Below are positions 53,430 through 64,000 of a stretch of DNA of 64,000 nucleotides, in pieces. Location: NCBI GenBank assembly GCA_949775045.1, contig OX459097.1:5402685-5466684 (forward strand), read 5' to 3'. The stretch is from Metridium senile. Taxonomy: Eukaryota > Cnidaria > Anthozoa > Actiniaria > Metridiidae. Every line of letters begins with the position of its first letter. Within the stretch, counting starts at the first letter, position 1. Under the pieces are notes generated by a model, which saw only the letters and a program-made list of their open reading frames with translations, had not been told where the DNA came from and made no database searches. Made by a program: the position numbers and the translations under genes.

Positions 53430-54328
53430 GAACTATATCTGTCTAATCCCCTCTTAGGGAGGATGCATGCTCCCTAATATCCTGGGAAGAGATCCTCTTT
53501 CTTGCGTCCATTTTTTCTCTCTAATTGATATCCCTGACTCTGTTAAGCAAGCTACCAGCCAAGTTCAAAACTCTTCTCTCTACACACTATCGCAACAAAA
53601 TCAGCCTCTACCGTCCGCCTTGACATTATATATAATATATACATTTTATTACTTCATTCACTTAATATATTTTATCATTAATTTGTGTAAATTGTTAGGG
53701 GCTGGATGTCAATTGGGGCTATGCCCTGTATTCTCCTCCTGCCGTTTTTGTGTATCGACAAATATCAATTAAAAAAAAATAGATATCGATAAACAATGGT
53801 CAATGCGTGTATGGTAAGAACGATATCTCTTTGAGCCTGGTATAAAGGAATGTTTTCTTGTTCCCTAAAACCCTTGGAGGAGCTCCTCCAAGGAGAGTTG
53901 GAAATATGATTTTCATGTATCTTAGTGATATACTTATATTCAACTTTTCTTTTTTTCAGACAAAAAGACATTTAAATCTACCCAAGCTCATCTCAAACCT
54001 ACCGCAAGTTCTTGTGGTCTTTATTTAGTAAAAAAACACGAATTGTACAAAACTTTACACATAAATCTACAAAGCCGATCAAAAACTAACAGAAAATTAT
54101 TTTACATGGCACTACAACCCTAGATCAAGAACAAAATAAACATTACAACATAAGTATTGGAACATTCCGGCACCCTGTTTGAGAAGTGCTGATATGGCGT
54201 ATGATAAGTCTGCAACTATGAATATTCTCTTTAATTTTGTATTATTTAGGCGCATTTGAACGTATTAAATGTACATGCTTATTAGCGCTGTATAGATATT
54301 AAATATTATTATTTTACGATTGAAATAA
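53430..54328. other. Convergent 3' intergenic region
   Basis: It contains a decayed copy of the FN2-3 exon end (GATATCGATAAACAATGG, GTATGGTAAGAACGATATC at 53782-53827). No gene is recognised. AATAAA at 54137 could end the + gene. Confidence 0.6.
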
Positions 54329-54414
54329 CTATTTTGTGGTGCTACGTTTGGAAAGTTTATACTGAATGGAACGTTTCTTGCGTCTTCTTCCTGCTTGACC
54401 AAGGCTTTGTTGAC
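54329..54414 (-). CDS. Terminal exon with basic tail
   Basis: GQQSLGQAGRRRKKRSIQYK then LSKRSTTK and TAG, after TTTTCGTAG, phase 1. RRRKKR is a furin-type or nuclear-localisation-type basic cluster. Confidence 0.82.
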
Positions 54415-57400
54415 CTACGAAAACGTTAAGAAACAAATTGTAAATAAGTGATAAGACAATAAGAAGGAAGAAGGTATTTTACTATGTACGTGAATCAAAA
54501 GCAAAATGTGTTACGTAAACGCCATATTAATTAATTAACATTACGTTACATAATGTTGACATTAAATAAACAATAATTAAATAACTAATATAATCCAGGT
54601 GATCTCGCTTCGCAGCGCGCAAAGGATTGTTTGTCAAAACGAAAAGTTCCAAAATGGCGACTCGAGACAAAAACAATTTCGGTAACTTTTAGTTATTTGC
54701 GTTTTGTTTTTATTATTTTTTATTATTTTATTTTATTTTTATTTTTGATAGAAAAGCAGCGAACTTTTATTGTCCAAGTAACATAGAATTTTTTAATGTT
54801 AAGCTATTTTAAGGGAGCATTTATAGAAGGTTAACACGGGAAATAACTCTTTCGAACGACGCCATCTTGGAACTGTTGGCGATGTGACAGAAATGCTTCT
54901 GATTGGCTTATGCTAACCGGAAGTGCGCGTACGAAATCACCTGGATATGTGAAAGTTGAAATGTTATGTAACATAATGTTTATCAGTTATGCGGATAAAC
55001 AACGTACAATAAATGTGTTACGTAAATGTTGTTTTATCAAATGAACGAAAAAACATTTGATATATGACGTAAATTGTTAGGAAAGCAAATAAAAATATAT
55101 ACGCATAAAATGTAACACATAGTATAGGCTAAAAATTAATATTTAGAACAAAAAATAATAATATCTAGATGATAAAATAAAATCATGCAATCAAATCAAT
55201 AAAATTACCTTGGGGTAAAGCACCCTGGCCCATTCCTTGTAGTCCTCCTGCCATGCCCCTACCCTGGTTGAAGGCACCACCACCCATTCCTTGCAGGCCA
55301 CTCCCCATGCCCATGCCCTGGTTAAGAGCGCCACCGCCCATTCCTCCTGCCATTCCTTGAAGTCCTCCAGCCATGCCTCTAGCTTGGCCAAAAGCCCCAG
55401 CTCCCATACCACCCATGCCTCTAGCTTGGCCGAACGCTCCTCGCCCCATGCCTTGCATGCCACCGGCCATGCCTCTAGCTTGGCCGAACGCTCCTTGTCC
55501 CATGCCTTGCAGACCACCGGCCATGCCTCTGGCTTGACCGAACGCTCCTTGTCCCATGCCTTGCAGACCACCGGCCATGCCTCTCGCTTGGCCAAACGCT
55601 CCTTGTCCCATGCCTTGCAGCCCACCGGCCATGCCTCTAGCTTGACCGAACGCTCCTTGTCCCATGCCTTGCAGTCCACCGGCCATGCCTCTGGCTTGAC
55701 CGAACGCTCCTTGTCCCATGCCTTGCAGGCCACCGGCCATGCCTCTAGCTTGACCGAACGCTCCTTGTCCCATGCCTTGCAGTCCACCGGCCATGCCTCT
55801 GGCTTGACCTAACGCTCCTTGTCCCATTCCTTGCAGGCCACCGGCCATTCCTTGTAGGCCACCGGCCATGCCTCTAGCTTGGTTGAACGCTCCTTGCCCC
55901 ATGCCTTGAAGTTTTCCCCCAAGACCTTTAGCTTGATTGAATGCACCCATTCCAGCACCTTGTAGAGAACGAACAAGTTTATAAAAGTGTTGTTGTTATT
56001 GATGATAATTGTAATAATGATAACGATGATGATGATGGTATGCTGTTGTTGATGATGATGATTCTTATTGTGACCGGTAATGATGATGATAGAATAATGA
56101 TAATGATTATGATGATAAGTTGTTGATGATGATGATTATTATTACTATTATTAGTATTTGTGTTATGGTAATAATGATAATGATAACGATGATAAGTTGT
56201 TAATGATGATGATGATGATGATAGTTATATGATGGTGATTACGGTGGTTATAATCATGATTGTGTCTTTGAGGGCTATAATTATAATTGTATACCTTGAA
56301 GACCTTTAAACGCAGCCTGACCCTGACCAAGTGCACCTTGACCCATTCCCTGTAACTTGCCAGCTAGTCCTTGTGCCTGTCCAAGCGCACCTTTACCCAT
56401 GTTCAAAGCCCCTTGGCCTGCATTCTTGGCTTGATTGACAGCACCCATACCCTGTTTCTTTAGGTTGTTGAATTGGCTCATGCCCTGCTGTTGTGCTTGA
56501 TCTTCAAATAAACAAAATAAAATGATAAACATAGCATTATACTCTACATAAATTAAAGATAAACAAATAATTAGGATGACATACAACCATACAAATAGAA
56601 AAAAAACACTGATGGGTGATTTGCATTACAGCGTCACACATGTACACTACTTAGATCAGTGTGCTTTGCTTACTTTGGAGAAATATTCAACTATTGTTCA
56701 GTACTATAATTGTACTAATTGTTCTTCGCCAAGAAAGAGGAGCCATTAGGTTGCCTCCGACTACGGTCGACTACTTTACTTTAATCTAATTGTTCAATTA
56801 TTCACAATAGGGTTAAACTATTTGAATAAATGACGCCATCATGAAAATGGCTTATTGCACTTACATGTATCATTTACTTACGTACTTAATCTCTTACTTA
56901 TTTACCTACGAACATACTTACTGTTTTTTATAAAAGAATTAGGTTTTCTCTGACTAAATTTGATGATATTTAATAAGATGTTTCGGCTAAGTCTTTAGCC
57001 TTCATCAGTTGAATTTGTACAAGTTTGCGTGCGCGAGAGAATCATATACTTACTGTTGTTACTTATTTGCGTACTTCCTTATTAATACAAAACTCAGAAT
57101 CTACTAACTTACTTACTTTCTTACTAACTTAATGAACCTTTTCCCGCCGAGGGCATATGATATTTTTCTCATGTATCTGTACTTACTAACTTACTTGCTA
57201 ACTCATAAATGCAGAACTCATTATTTTCTGATTTACTTACTTGCTGCGTTCTTCGCCTGATCTACCATCCCCATCCCTGCACCTTTCGCTTTATTCAATG
57301 CACCCATCCCTGCACCTTTCGCTTTATCCACCGCAGCCATTCCTTGCTTCTGTAGTTTGCCCCCGACTGCTTGGGCTTGATTTACCGCTCCTTGTCCCAT

Positions 57401-60400
57401 CTTGGTAGCTTGACCAGCGAGGTCTTCACCCATATTCTTGGCTTTATTGAACTGAGACAAAAATATTGGTGAAAAAGTGAAAAAAATATTTCAATATTTA
57501 CAGTGAGAATACTTGAGCTGTGAACACTTCATTTTTTCATGATATTATTTTCTGAACCTTCTACCCCTCCAAAACCCCTACAAACGAAGCAATGGTTCAA
57601 ATGCACTAAGTGTTCATAACAATTTTTTTTCTAAGCTATTCGGTCAAGGGATGTGGGTTAAAAAAGTAACAAAAAACTCAAAGTGTTCACGGTTTGAGTG
57701 TCCTCACTGTAAATGACAAAAATATTAGTGAAAAGTTTTTAAGGACTGTACATGTACAAAGAAAGAATCAGCAGCATTTTGTAATTTCAAAAACTCTGTA
57801 CTATCTTCCCAAGAGATATTTCGATTTCCTGGATATTTTATTAATATTATTAATGGAAGATAAAATCGTAATTTGGAATGAATCGTAATTCATTTTTATG
57901 ATTTGAATTGCAATTTGTTTGATTTGAATTACAATAGCTACCCCCCCCCCCCCCCCCCCCCAAAAAAAAGAAAAAAAGAAAAAGAAAAAGAAAAAAGAAG
58001 GCATTATGGTATTGTGAAAGTAGAGAATAAAGATACTATAAAAATGAAACCCAAACTGAAACAAAACAATCGGAATACCTCTGTCATGACTTGGTCTTTT
58101 ATTTTCACAAATTCCTTCTTGCCCTTCTCCAGTAGATCATTGGCGATCTTCTGTGCTTTGTCGATATACTTGGCTATAATAGGGCGCATTTTCTCTACAA
58201 GGATTCTCACCTGTACAAAACAAGTGAAGAAATATGAGTGTGTATAGATTATTTTTATAATAACCATGACTGATGATGTTGATGATACTGAGAATGATGA
58301 TGATGATGATGATAATAATCGATGCTGGTAATGATGCTGGTAATGATGCTGGTAATGATGATGGTGACATATAATAATGATGATGATAATTAATGATGGG
58401 AATAATACAATAATAATGACGGTGATAATGATGATTATGACGATGATAATAATCGATGCTGGTAATGATGATGACGACATATAATAATGATGATGATAAT
58501 TAATGATGGTAATGATAAAAATAATAATGACGATGATGACATGGCGAGGATCATGGTGATTTTGATGATAAAATTATCTTGATGGTGATGCTGATAATAA
58601 TGATCAAGGTGATAATGATAATGGTGATGCTGATAATAATGATCAAGGTGATAATGATAATGGTGATGATGATAATAATGATCAAGGTGATAATGATAAT
58701 GGTGATGCTGATAATAATGATCAAGGTGATAATGATAATGGTGATGCTGATAATAATGATCAAGGTGATAATGATAATGGTGATGCTGGTAATAATGATC
58801 AAGGTGATAATGATAATGGTGATGATGATAATTAATGATGATGACCAAGATAATAATGATGATGATTATTACGATGTTGATGAAGGGGATTTTGATAATA
58901 AAATGGCGATGGTGATGGTGATGGTGATGGTGATGGTGATGGTGATATATGGTGATGGCGATGGTGATGGTGATGGTGGTGGTGGTGATGATGGTGATGG
59001 TGATGGTGATGGTGATGGTGATGGTGATGGTGATGGTGATGGTGATGGTGATGGTGATGGTGATGGTGATGGTGATGGTGATGGTGATGGTGATGGTGAT
59101 GGTGATGGTGATGGTGATGGTGATGGTGATGGTGATGGTGATGGTGATGGTGATGGTGATGGTGATGGTGATGGTGATGGTGATGGTGATGGTGATGGTT
59201 ATGCTGATGGTGATGGTGATGGTTATGCTGATGGTGATGGTGATGGTGATGGTGATGGTGATAATAATGAATATTTTACAATGTAGGCTCACCTTTGTTT
59301 TATTAACTTTATCCAACAAACCATTTATTTCACCAGTGTCATAGCTTGTCAAAGAACCTAGTTCACCACCCAAATCCCCAGCAATATCACCAAAAATGCT
59401 CTTCATTTCTGTCAAAACTGTCTCTTCAAACATTTTCAATGCCTTCATACCATAGGCTTTTCCTTTCTTGAAATAACCTGCCAATCATAAGAACACATTA
59501 TAAGTATTATATATTATTATTATGACTGTGGGAGGGCCGTACGGGAAAATATTGGGCTCGCGGTCATGACGTGCGGACCGAGCGCAGCGAGTCTACAAAT
59601 GACCAAGAGCCGAATATTTTCCCGTACGGCCCTCCCACTCAGTCAATAAGTTTTTCATATGAACCGGGTTTTGCCCGGCGCGCGCCATTTTTGTGTTATG
59701 TTTCGAGTAGCGGGTCCGTACGTGTTTGTACGGAACAGATGAAAAAATCCGTACGGAACCCATCACGTGACTTTTTCCGAAGATTTTCTTAAGAGCGCGC
59801 ACCGGGCAAAATACGGGTCATATGATAACAGTTGTTTTCTAGCTTCGAACAGCGTCTTCAGATCTGACATTGTGAAGCCCCAATGAGACAATTCTGCCTT
59901 TCCAATCAAGGAGAGAAGAAGTTTATAAAAACGGAGAGACAACGGGAAAATATGTTGTAAGAAAAAGGGAAAGAGAAAAATATGAATTGAAGAAACAGCT
60001 TAAAGTAAAAAGAACGATGGGACTGAATCAAGGAGAGAGAAGAAGTTGATTTTAAATGAGTGCAAAAACGGGAAAATATGTTGTAAGAAAAAGGGAAAGA
60101 GAAAAAATGGAGTGAAGAAACAGCTTAAAGTGAAGAGAACGATGGGACTGAATCAAGGAGAGAGAAGAAGTTGATTTTAAATGAGAGCAAAAACGGGAAA
60201 ATATGTTGTAAGAAAAAGGGAAAGAGAAAAAATGGAGTGAAGAAACAGCTTAAAGTGAAGAGAACGATGGGAAAACGAAAAAAAAATAATAGAAAGAAGA
60301 AAGAAAAAAGAGGGGGAGGGGAAGGGAGGGGAATGAAGGGTAGAATGTTTGAAATAAAGGAAAATGCAAAGCAATATTTGAATTTTGGGAGTAAGAGGTG

Positions 60401-63400
60401 AGAGTGGTTGTTTGTACTCTAATCAGAAGCAACTTACTCATTGCCATTGGTAAGTATTTCCCTTTGATTTGTTCCTCGTAGAATTTCTTGGCTTTGTCAA
60501 TTAATGGTTGAATCTAGTTCGAGATGATGTAAAGATATCGATATACACACAGCAAAGAGCCAAACATAAAAATACATATACAAGTCTTATGATAAACAAA
60601 ATTGATTATTACTTAAAGAATCTTCGATACTAATTGATTTGACTGAGTAAAAATGCAAAGATACTTAAGTAAATAGTATATATAGTGAAGGCATTTAACC
60701 CGTGAAATAGAAATTGTTTGCTAAAGTGTAATAGTCAAATAGACTCAAAAGAAAACCATAGAATTATGGTCTACTAAAGAGTGTTAGTCTTATATCTGTT
60801 TCACGGGTTTGATGACCTCACTCTAAGTAAATCAAGAACAATAAACAAATAAAAAGAAGAAAACAAAAATTTCACATCAAGCAAAAAAAAATCGAAAAGA
60901 AAAGAGAAGAAATAAAAGACAAAAGCAAGAAAAGAAAATATTATATAAAATAAAAGATGCGAAAGATAGAAAAAAGGAAAAAACCTTTCAGAAAAGTCCA
61001 TTACATACTGAATTAGGATAAGGTTCTAATACAAAATAATGGTTATTTATTCTGGTTGTTAGTATTAGATTGTATTCATTAGTAGGATTAGTTTAGTATA
61101 TTTGTTACCTTTTTGTAAAGATTCTTAGCCTGATCATTGATAGAATAACATTAGTTTGGTTAGTAAAATAGTTGATTAAAAAACATGCATTAGCTCAATA
61201 AATTCATATTATTATAATATTAATGCGATTAGTATAGTATTGCATTCAATATAAAGATCAATAACAATAAATTAACCATACATACAACTATTTAAAAAAA
61301 CCCGTAGAAAACTGAATACTGCATACTGAATAGTGCATTCCAAGACCGAAATGCATTCTGGGGCATTTAATATTGTTAAAAGTAAAATAGAAAATAATTA
61401 GTTTTTTTAATCTTAGTGTATTCCATTCAAAACAGTATGCAAGCTAGTTAGCTGTATTATGTATTTTTTATTTCAAATAAATGAGAACCAAAATACCCTT
61501 TGGTCTTGGAATGCACCATTCAGTATTCAACGTTTTTTGAAAAGCTGTATGCTAAGTAAATTGATCAAATTAAGATATGATGTTTGAAAATTATATTTAT
61601 TTTTATTTACAAGATTCGCCACTAGGCAGGGATAAACCCACAGAGAATATCTCCAGTAACGGGTTCCCAAATTCCAGTGTACGTATGAGAGTGAGGCAGT
61701 CACTGAGGGTGGTCACGGCCAGAGATTTGGTTACAACTTACCTCATTATCTAATTATCTAATTCTATTATATTTATCCATTGTAATTATATTCTATTTAT
61801 ATATATTTTTCTTTAAACCTGAATTACTATTGTAACTAAAAGACTGGGGGCTAACTAGAAAACCTAACAGTTAATTTAGCCCCCAGGCTCTTCTTATATT
61901 CAAACAAAACTGTAAATTAAAACTGTAAATCATTTTAGTATTACTAATTCTATGTATAAATTGTAATATTCAAAGAGAGCAAATAAACTAAACTAAACTA
62001 AACTATAACTAAACTATAAACTATTACGTCCTAAGTGGTTCTTTTACGTCCACCTTGTAACATAGTCAGAGTGAAGGCCGACGGGACCTCCGGCTTTATT
62101 TATTTCAAATAAATGAGACCCACAATAACCTTTGGTCTTGGAATGCACCATTCAGTATTCAACGTTTTTTGAAATAGTTGTATGCTAAGTAAATTGATAA
62201 AATTAAGATATGATGTTTGAAAATGTTTTTTCCCCCAATCCGTCAATTTGTTTGGAGGCGGAGCTTGTACGTTGACTTGTAAACTTGCATATTGCTACAT
62301 ATCTAGAACTTAGAAAACTGACTATTTCTATGTAATTTTGGATGCTGAGTTCAAATTTGTGGGTTATTACTCCTCAAAATGAGTTCCAGGGGGGATTATT
62401 CAATTTCTAATTTTCTTCGGGCTTTACTCGCATCATGCCGAAGCGACAATTTGACCGAAACATGTAGACCCAACAGGTTTGTTGACTAACTATACGTTCT
62501 CGCTGTGACTCCTGTAAGATGCGGTAAAAATCCAACCTCCTTTTTAGGAAGGGGGAATGGGGACGAATTACCTTAAAATACCCCTTAACTCCATTCATCG
62601 TAAAGTCATTGATTAATTTGATGTAAGCTTTACCCTCAAAACTGATTCACGGATTGAAAAAAAGGTCAAAATGAAATTCACAATTTGCTAGTCGCGATGC
62701 AACGATTTGCGCTGTAACTAAATATAGACACTGTGACAAAAATTATGAAGTGTTTAGACATTTCTTATGGTATAGTGTCCAGTAATTCCATACCGAGGAC
62801 AGCGTACCTTTTTCATGAGATCATCTTTGCCACCGCCAGTGACGTCCGTCATCATGCCCATACCTTGGTTTTGAAGTCCACTAGCGACATTCATTCCTTG
62901 ACCTTGCAGACCCGTCACCATTCCCATCCCTAGTGAGGATTATAAGACACAGTAAAAACCCGCATAAAAGAACAAGTGGATTAAGAACACTCAGGCTCAA
63001 ATTTGGTCAACAAAGTACCATATACATAAGAACAATATATAAATTATTTAAGAACAAAATCAGCCTGAACTGAAAATTGTGTGTTCGCCCAAGATCGCCT
63101 AGTACCGGCAACTCAAATATGGCTAAGTTTCCTAAAATCTCCTAAGATCGCCCAAGATCTCCTAAGTTTCCTAAAATCGCCCAAGATGCCCAAAATAACG
63201 GTGATCTTAGGCCCCGGGGTAGGCCTATTACATAAGAAAACATTTCGCAATGAGAATATTTTGTACATTACATCACACTTTATGTTTTTGTTATGTTACA
63301 TTTTACATGTTTTGAGATCAAACAAAAAACTTGTAGAGGATTCTCACAAGCTAAGATGTTTCTTACTCAATCTTGATCTATTCCGTTCACATATAATGGA

Positions 63401-64000
63401 AATTATTATTATTTCAAGCAAAAAATCTAACATTTGTAGAGATTCTATTGTTCATATTCTCGATTGTGAGAGGATAAATATAACTTTGGTGGCCCCGATT
63501 TCAGAAGTCGCACTGTAAATGAGTACATTGCAGGCACATGGTTGTCAATTTTGAAGCATGTGATTTTGTACACGCACTTTGTATTGTTCTTATAAGAATT
63601 GTTTTCTTTGTTTATTTAATTCAATTTAATCTATTTTTGTACTCCAAAATAATTTAAATAATTAAATATTGTAGTATGTCTTCCTCGATGAGCCATTGAA
63701 GTAAACCCACAGAAACAATTTGTTTAAATAAAAATGAATGCGTATGTCTTGTAATATAAAATTGAATAGCACTTACTTTAGCTGCTTGCAACCAAGCAGT
63801 GTATCTTACCTTGACCTTTCATCTTGTTCATCATTCCCATCCCTTGTCCCTGCATTTTGTTGACCATACCCATTCCTTGTCCCTGGAGCTTATTTGCTAG
63901 CTCCTTTCCTTGCCCCTGCATTTTGTTGACCATACCCATTCCTTGTCCCTGGAGCTTGTTGACCATGCCCATTCCTTGTCCCTGCATTTTGTTGACCATA
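54329..64000 (-). CDS. Gly/Met/Gln-rich repeat protein, 5' partial
   Basis: I do not recognise the family. Ten exons have agreeing phases: 63810-64000 (5' edge cut by the window), 62808-62929, 61109-61129, 60438-60513, 59293-59477, 58079-58210, 57241-57451, 56295-56501, 55209-55958 and 54329-54414. The N-terminal part repeats MVNKMQGQGMG. The middle is an amphipathic, non-repetitive helical region (IQPLIDKAKKFYEEQIKGKY, VRILVEKMRPIIAKYIDKAQ). The C-terminal part has NKAKGAGMGALNKAKGAGMG, then about ten 18-residue units GMAGGLQGMGQGAFGQAR. The tail GRRRKKRSIQYKLSKRSTTK is strongly basic. Composition suggests a silk-like or LEA-like structural protein; no signal peptide can be judged because the start is missing. 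Confidence 0.85.
54595..54944. mobile_element. MITE family H, copy 2
   Basis: CCAGGTGATCTCGCTTCG and CGAAATCACCTGG ends; the same interior as 48296-48627. It lies in the last intron of the repeat gene. Confidence 0.9.
55209..55958 (-). CDS. Repeat exon with 54-bp units
   Basis: 249 codons made of 18-residue units (GMAGGLQGMGQGAFGQAR); about ten copies, the central ones nearly identical at DNA level. The period is 54 bp, and the frame and Gly/Met/Gln pattern are conserved. Confidence 0.9.
55980..56230. repeat. GAT/AAT microsatellite
   Basis: Degenerate GATGATAATGATAACGATG between repeat-gene exons. Confidence 0.85.
56502..57240. other. Repeat-gene intron, 739 bp
   Basis: AT-rich with CTTACTTAC-type runs and a hammerhead-like motif at 56981-57008 on the minus strand. 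No exon is seen. Confidence 0.6.
56981..57008 (-). ncRNA. Second hammerhead-like core motif
   Basis: Minus strand CTGATGA, then the perfect stem GGCTAA-AGAC-TTAGCC, then GAAA. Helices I and III could not be closed with a UH cleavage site, so it may be only a relic. Confidence 0.25.
57890..58075. mobile_element. Poly-C copy of the poly-G element
   Basis: A C run (about 57942-57960) next to AAAGAAAAAGAAAAAG and GGCATTATGGTATTGTGAAA, similar to 23126-23300. Confidence 0.5.
58270..58560. repeat. GAT/AAT microsatellite with ~150-bp duplication
   Basis: AATAATCGATGCTGGTAATG and GACATATAATAATGATGATG occur twice (58316 and 58449). Confidence 0.85.
58580..58835. repeat. 39-bp tandem repeat
   Basis: About six copies of GATAATGATAATGGTGATGC plus TGATAATAATGATCAAGG. 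Confidence 0.93.
58903..59262. repeat. (GATGGT)n microsatellite
   Basis: About 50 hexamer units, the longest nearly pure array in the window, 31 bp from the donor side of a repeat-gene exon. It would read Asp-Gly or Met-Val and is not coding. Confidence 0.95.
59524..59825. mobile_element. Two-part foldback element
   Basis: GACTGTGGGAGGGCCGTACG and its complement form one hairpin (59524-59644). TCATATGAACCGGGTTTTGC and GCAAAATACGGGTCATATGA form a second (59655-59825). GC-rich compared with its surroundings. Confidence 0.8.
59895..60300. repeat. ~125-bp purine-rich tandem repeat
   Basis: GGGAAAATATGTTGTAAGAA recurs at 59944, 60070 and 60195 with AAACAGCTTAAAGT and AGAACGATGGGACTG. Confidence 0.9.
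60684..60822. mobile_element. MITE family A, copy 2
   Basis: AGTGAAGGCATTTAACCCGT and its inverted end CACGGGTTTGATGACCTCACT; the same body as 6001-6138. Confidence 0.88.
61109..61129 (-). CDS. 21-bp micro-exon of the repeat gene
   Basis: AKNLYKK between ATGATCAG and GTAACA, phase 0 on both sides. It resembles the DKAKKFYEE of the next exon, which supports it, but it is very short. Confidence 0.5.
61281..61552. mobile_element. MITE family I, copy 2
   Basis: CATACAACTATTTAAAAAAAC at one end and TTTTTTGAAAAGCTGTATG at the other; GCATTCCAAGACCGAAATGC and GGTCTTGGAATGCACC inside. A further right-end fragment lies at about 62100-62190. Confidence 0.75.
61560..62807. other. Repeat-gene intron, left part
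   Basis: It holds ACTAAACTAAACTAAACTAT near 61989-62015, a family I end fragment at 62100-62190 and otherwise unremarkable AT-rich DNA. No exon was found. Confidence 0.5.
62930..63809. other. Repeat-gene intron
   Basis: A degenerate internal repeat of CGCCCAAGATCTCCTAAG and TTTCCTAAAATC lies at about 63090-63195. No exon is seen. Confidence 0.55.

Noticed and set aside
53959..54123. Extra 3' exon after FN2-3
   Set aside because: The acceptor TTTTTTCAG is good, but joining from TG|GTAAGA gives an immediate TGA, and other phases lack a donor.
55291..55812. 173-codon + frame (Ser/His/Ala)
   Set aside because: Antisense of the real Gly/Met/Gln repeat exon.
58435..59484. 349-codon minus frame
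   Set aside because: Only 59293-59477 is exon; the rest is GAT/GGT microsatellite read through a GTGAGC donor.
60171..60401. Lys/Arg-rich + frame
   Set aside because: Lies in the 125-bp purine-rich tandem repeat inside an intron of the minus gene.

Overview
This is eukaryotic, intron-rich animal DNA and almost certainly cnidarian, probably an anthozoan (sea anemone or coral). The best lineage clue is five perfect minicollagen-type cysteine-rich domains (CX3CX3CX3CX3CC) next to polyproline at 51.4-52.3 kb. That motif is known from nematocyst capsule proteins. Splice sites are canonical GT-AG, and I assembled genes by hand by matching donor and acceptor phases. Most long open frames without introns are translations of microsatellites and were ignored.

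Layout. (1) 0.7-1.1 kb, +: a lysine-rich candidate terminal exon of an unknown gene, followed by a 126-bp minisatellite. (2) 4.9-12.1 kb, -: a TRPC-type cation channel in six visible exons, including a 77-bp exon found only by phase matching. (3) 13.6-16.9 kb, -: a one-exon 1087-residue seven-helix receptor (adhesion/Methuselah-like) with a somatomedin-B-like domain. (4) 17-21.4 kb: no gene, but a transposon graveyard with a 1.3-kb palindrome and a TTAA-flanked element that has swallowed a MITE and a tRNA-derived SINE. (5) 21.9-31.7 kb, -: ZZZ3 (SANT plus ZZ zinc finger), at least 13 exons. (6) 32.8-53.4 kb, +: a modular secreted protein. Its parts are a signal peptide, an Ala/Gly repeat domain, a beta-trefoil-like (AbfB-like) region, polyproline, minicollagen CRDs, coiled coils and three fibronectin type II domains. 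All ten introns that could be joined are phase 1, and this may be one gene with two 3' ends or two neighbouring genes. (7) 54.3-64 kb, -: a Gly/Met/Gln-rich repeat protein in at least ten exons, 5' truncated by the window edge and ending in a basic tail. Genes 6 and 7 converge; ZZZ3 and gene 6 diverge from an intergenic space of about 1.1 kb.

The genes do not form one pathway. TRPC and the receptor are membrane signalling proteins, ZZZ3 is a chromatin reader of the ATAC acetyltransferase complex, and the last two loci look like structural, probably extracellular or capsule, materials.

Two patterns stand out. First, several exon ends have been tandemly copied into the neighbouring intron or flank (ZZZ3 exon 8 in 17 copies, ZZZ3 exon 12, gene 6 exon 6, the receptor 3' end, the Lys-rich exon, the last FN2 exon). 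Second, at least nine families of short inverted-repeat elements occur, several in nested order. The rest of the non-coding DNA is microsatellite: ACAG, GAAT, GAT/GGT, AAAT, AACAC and poly-G.
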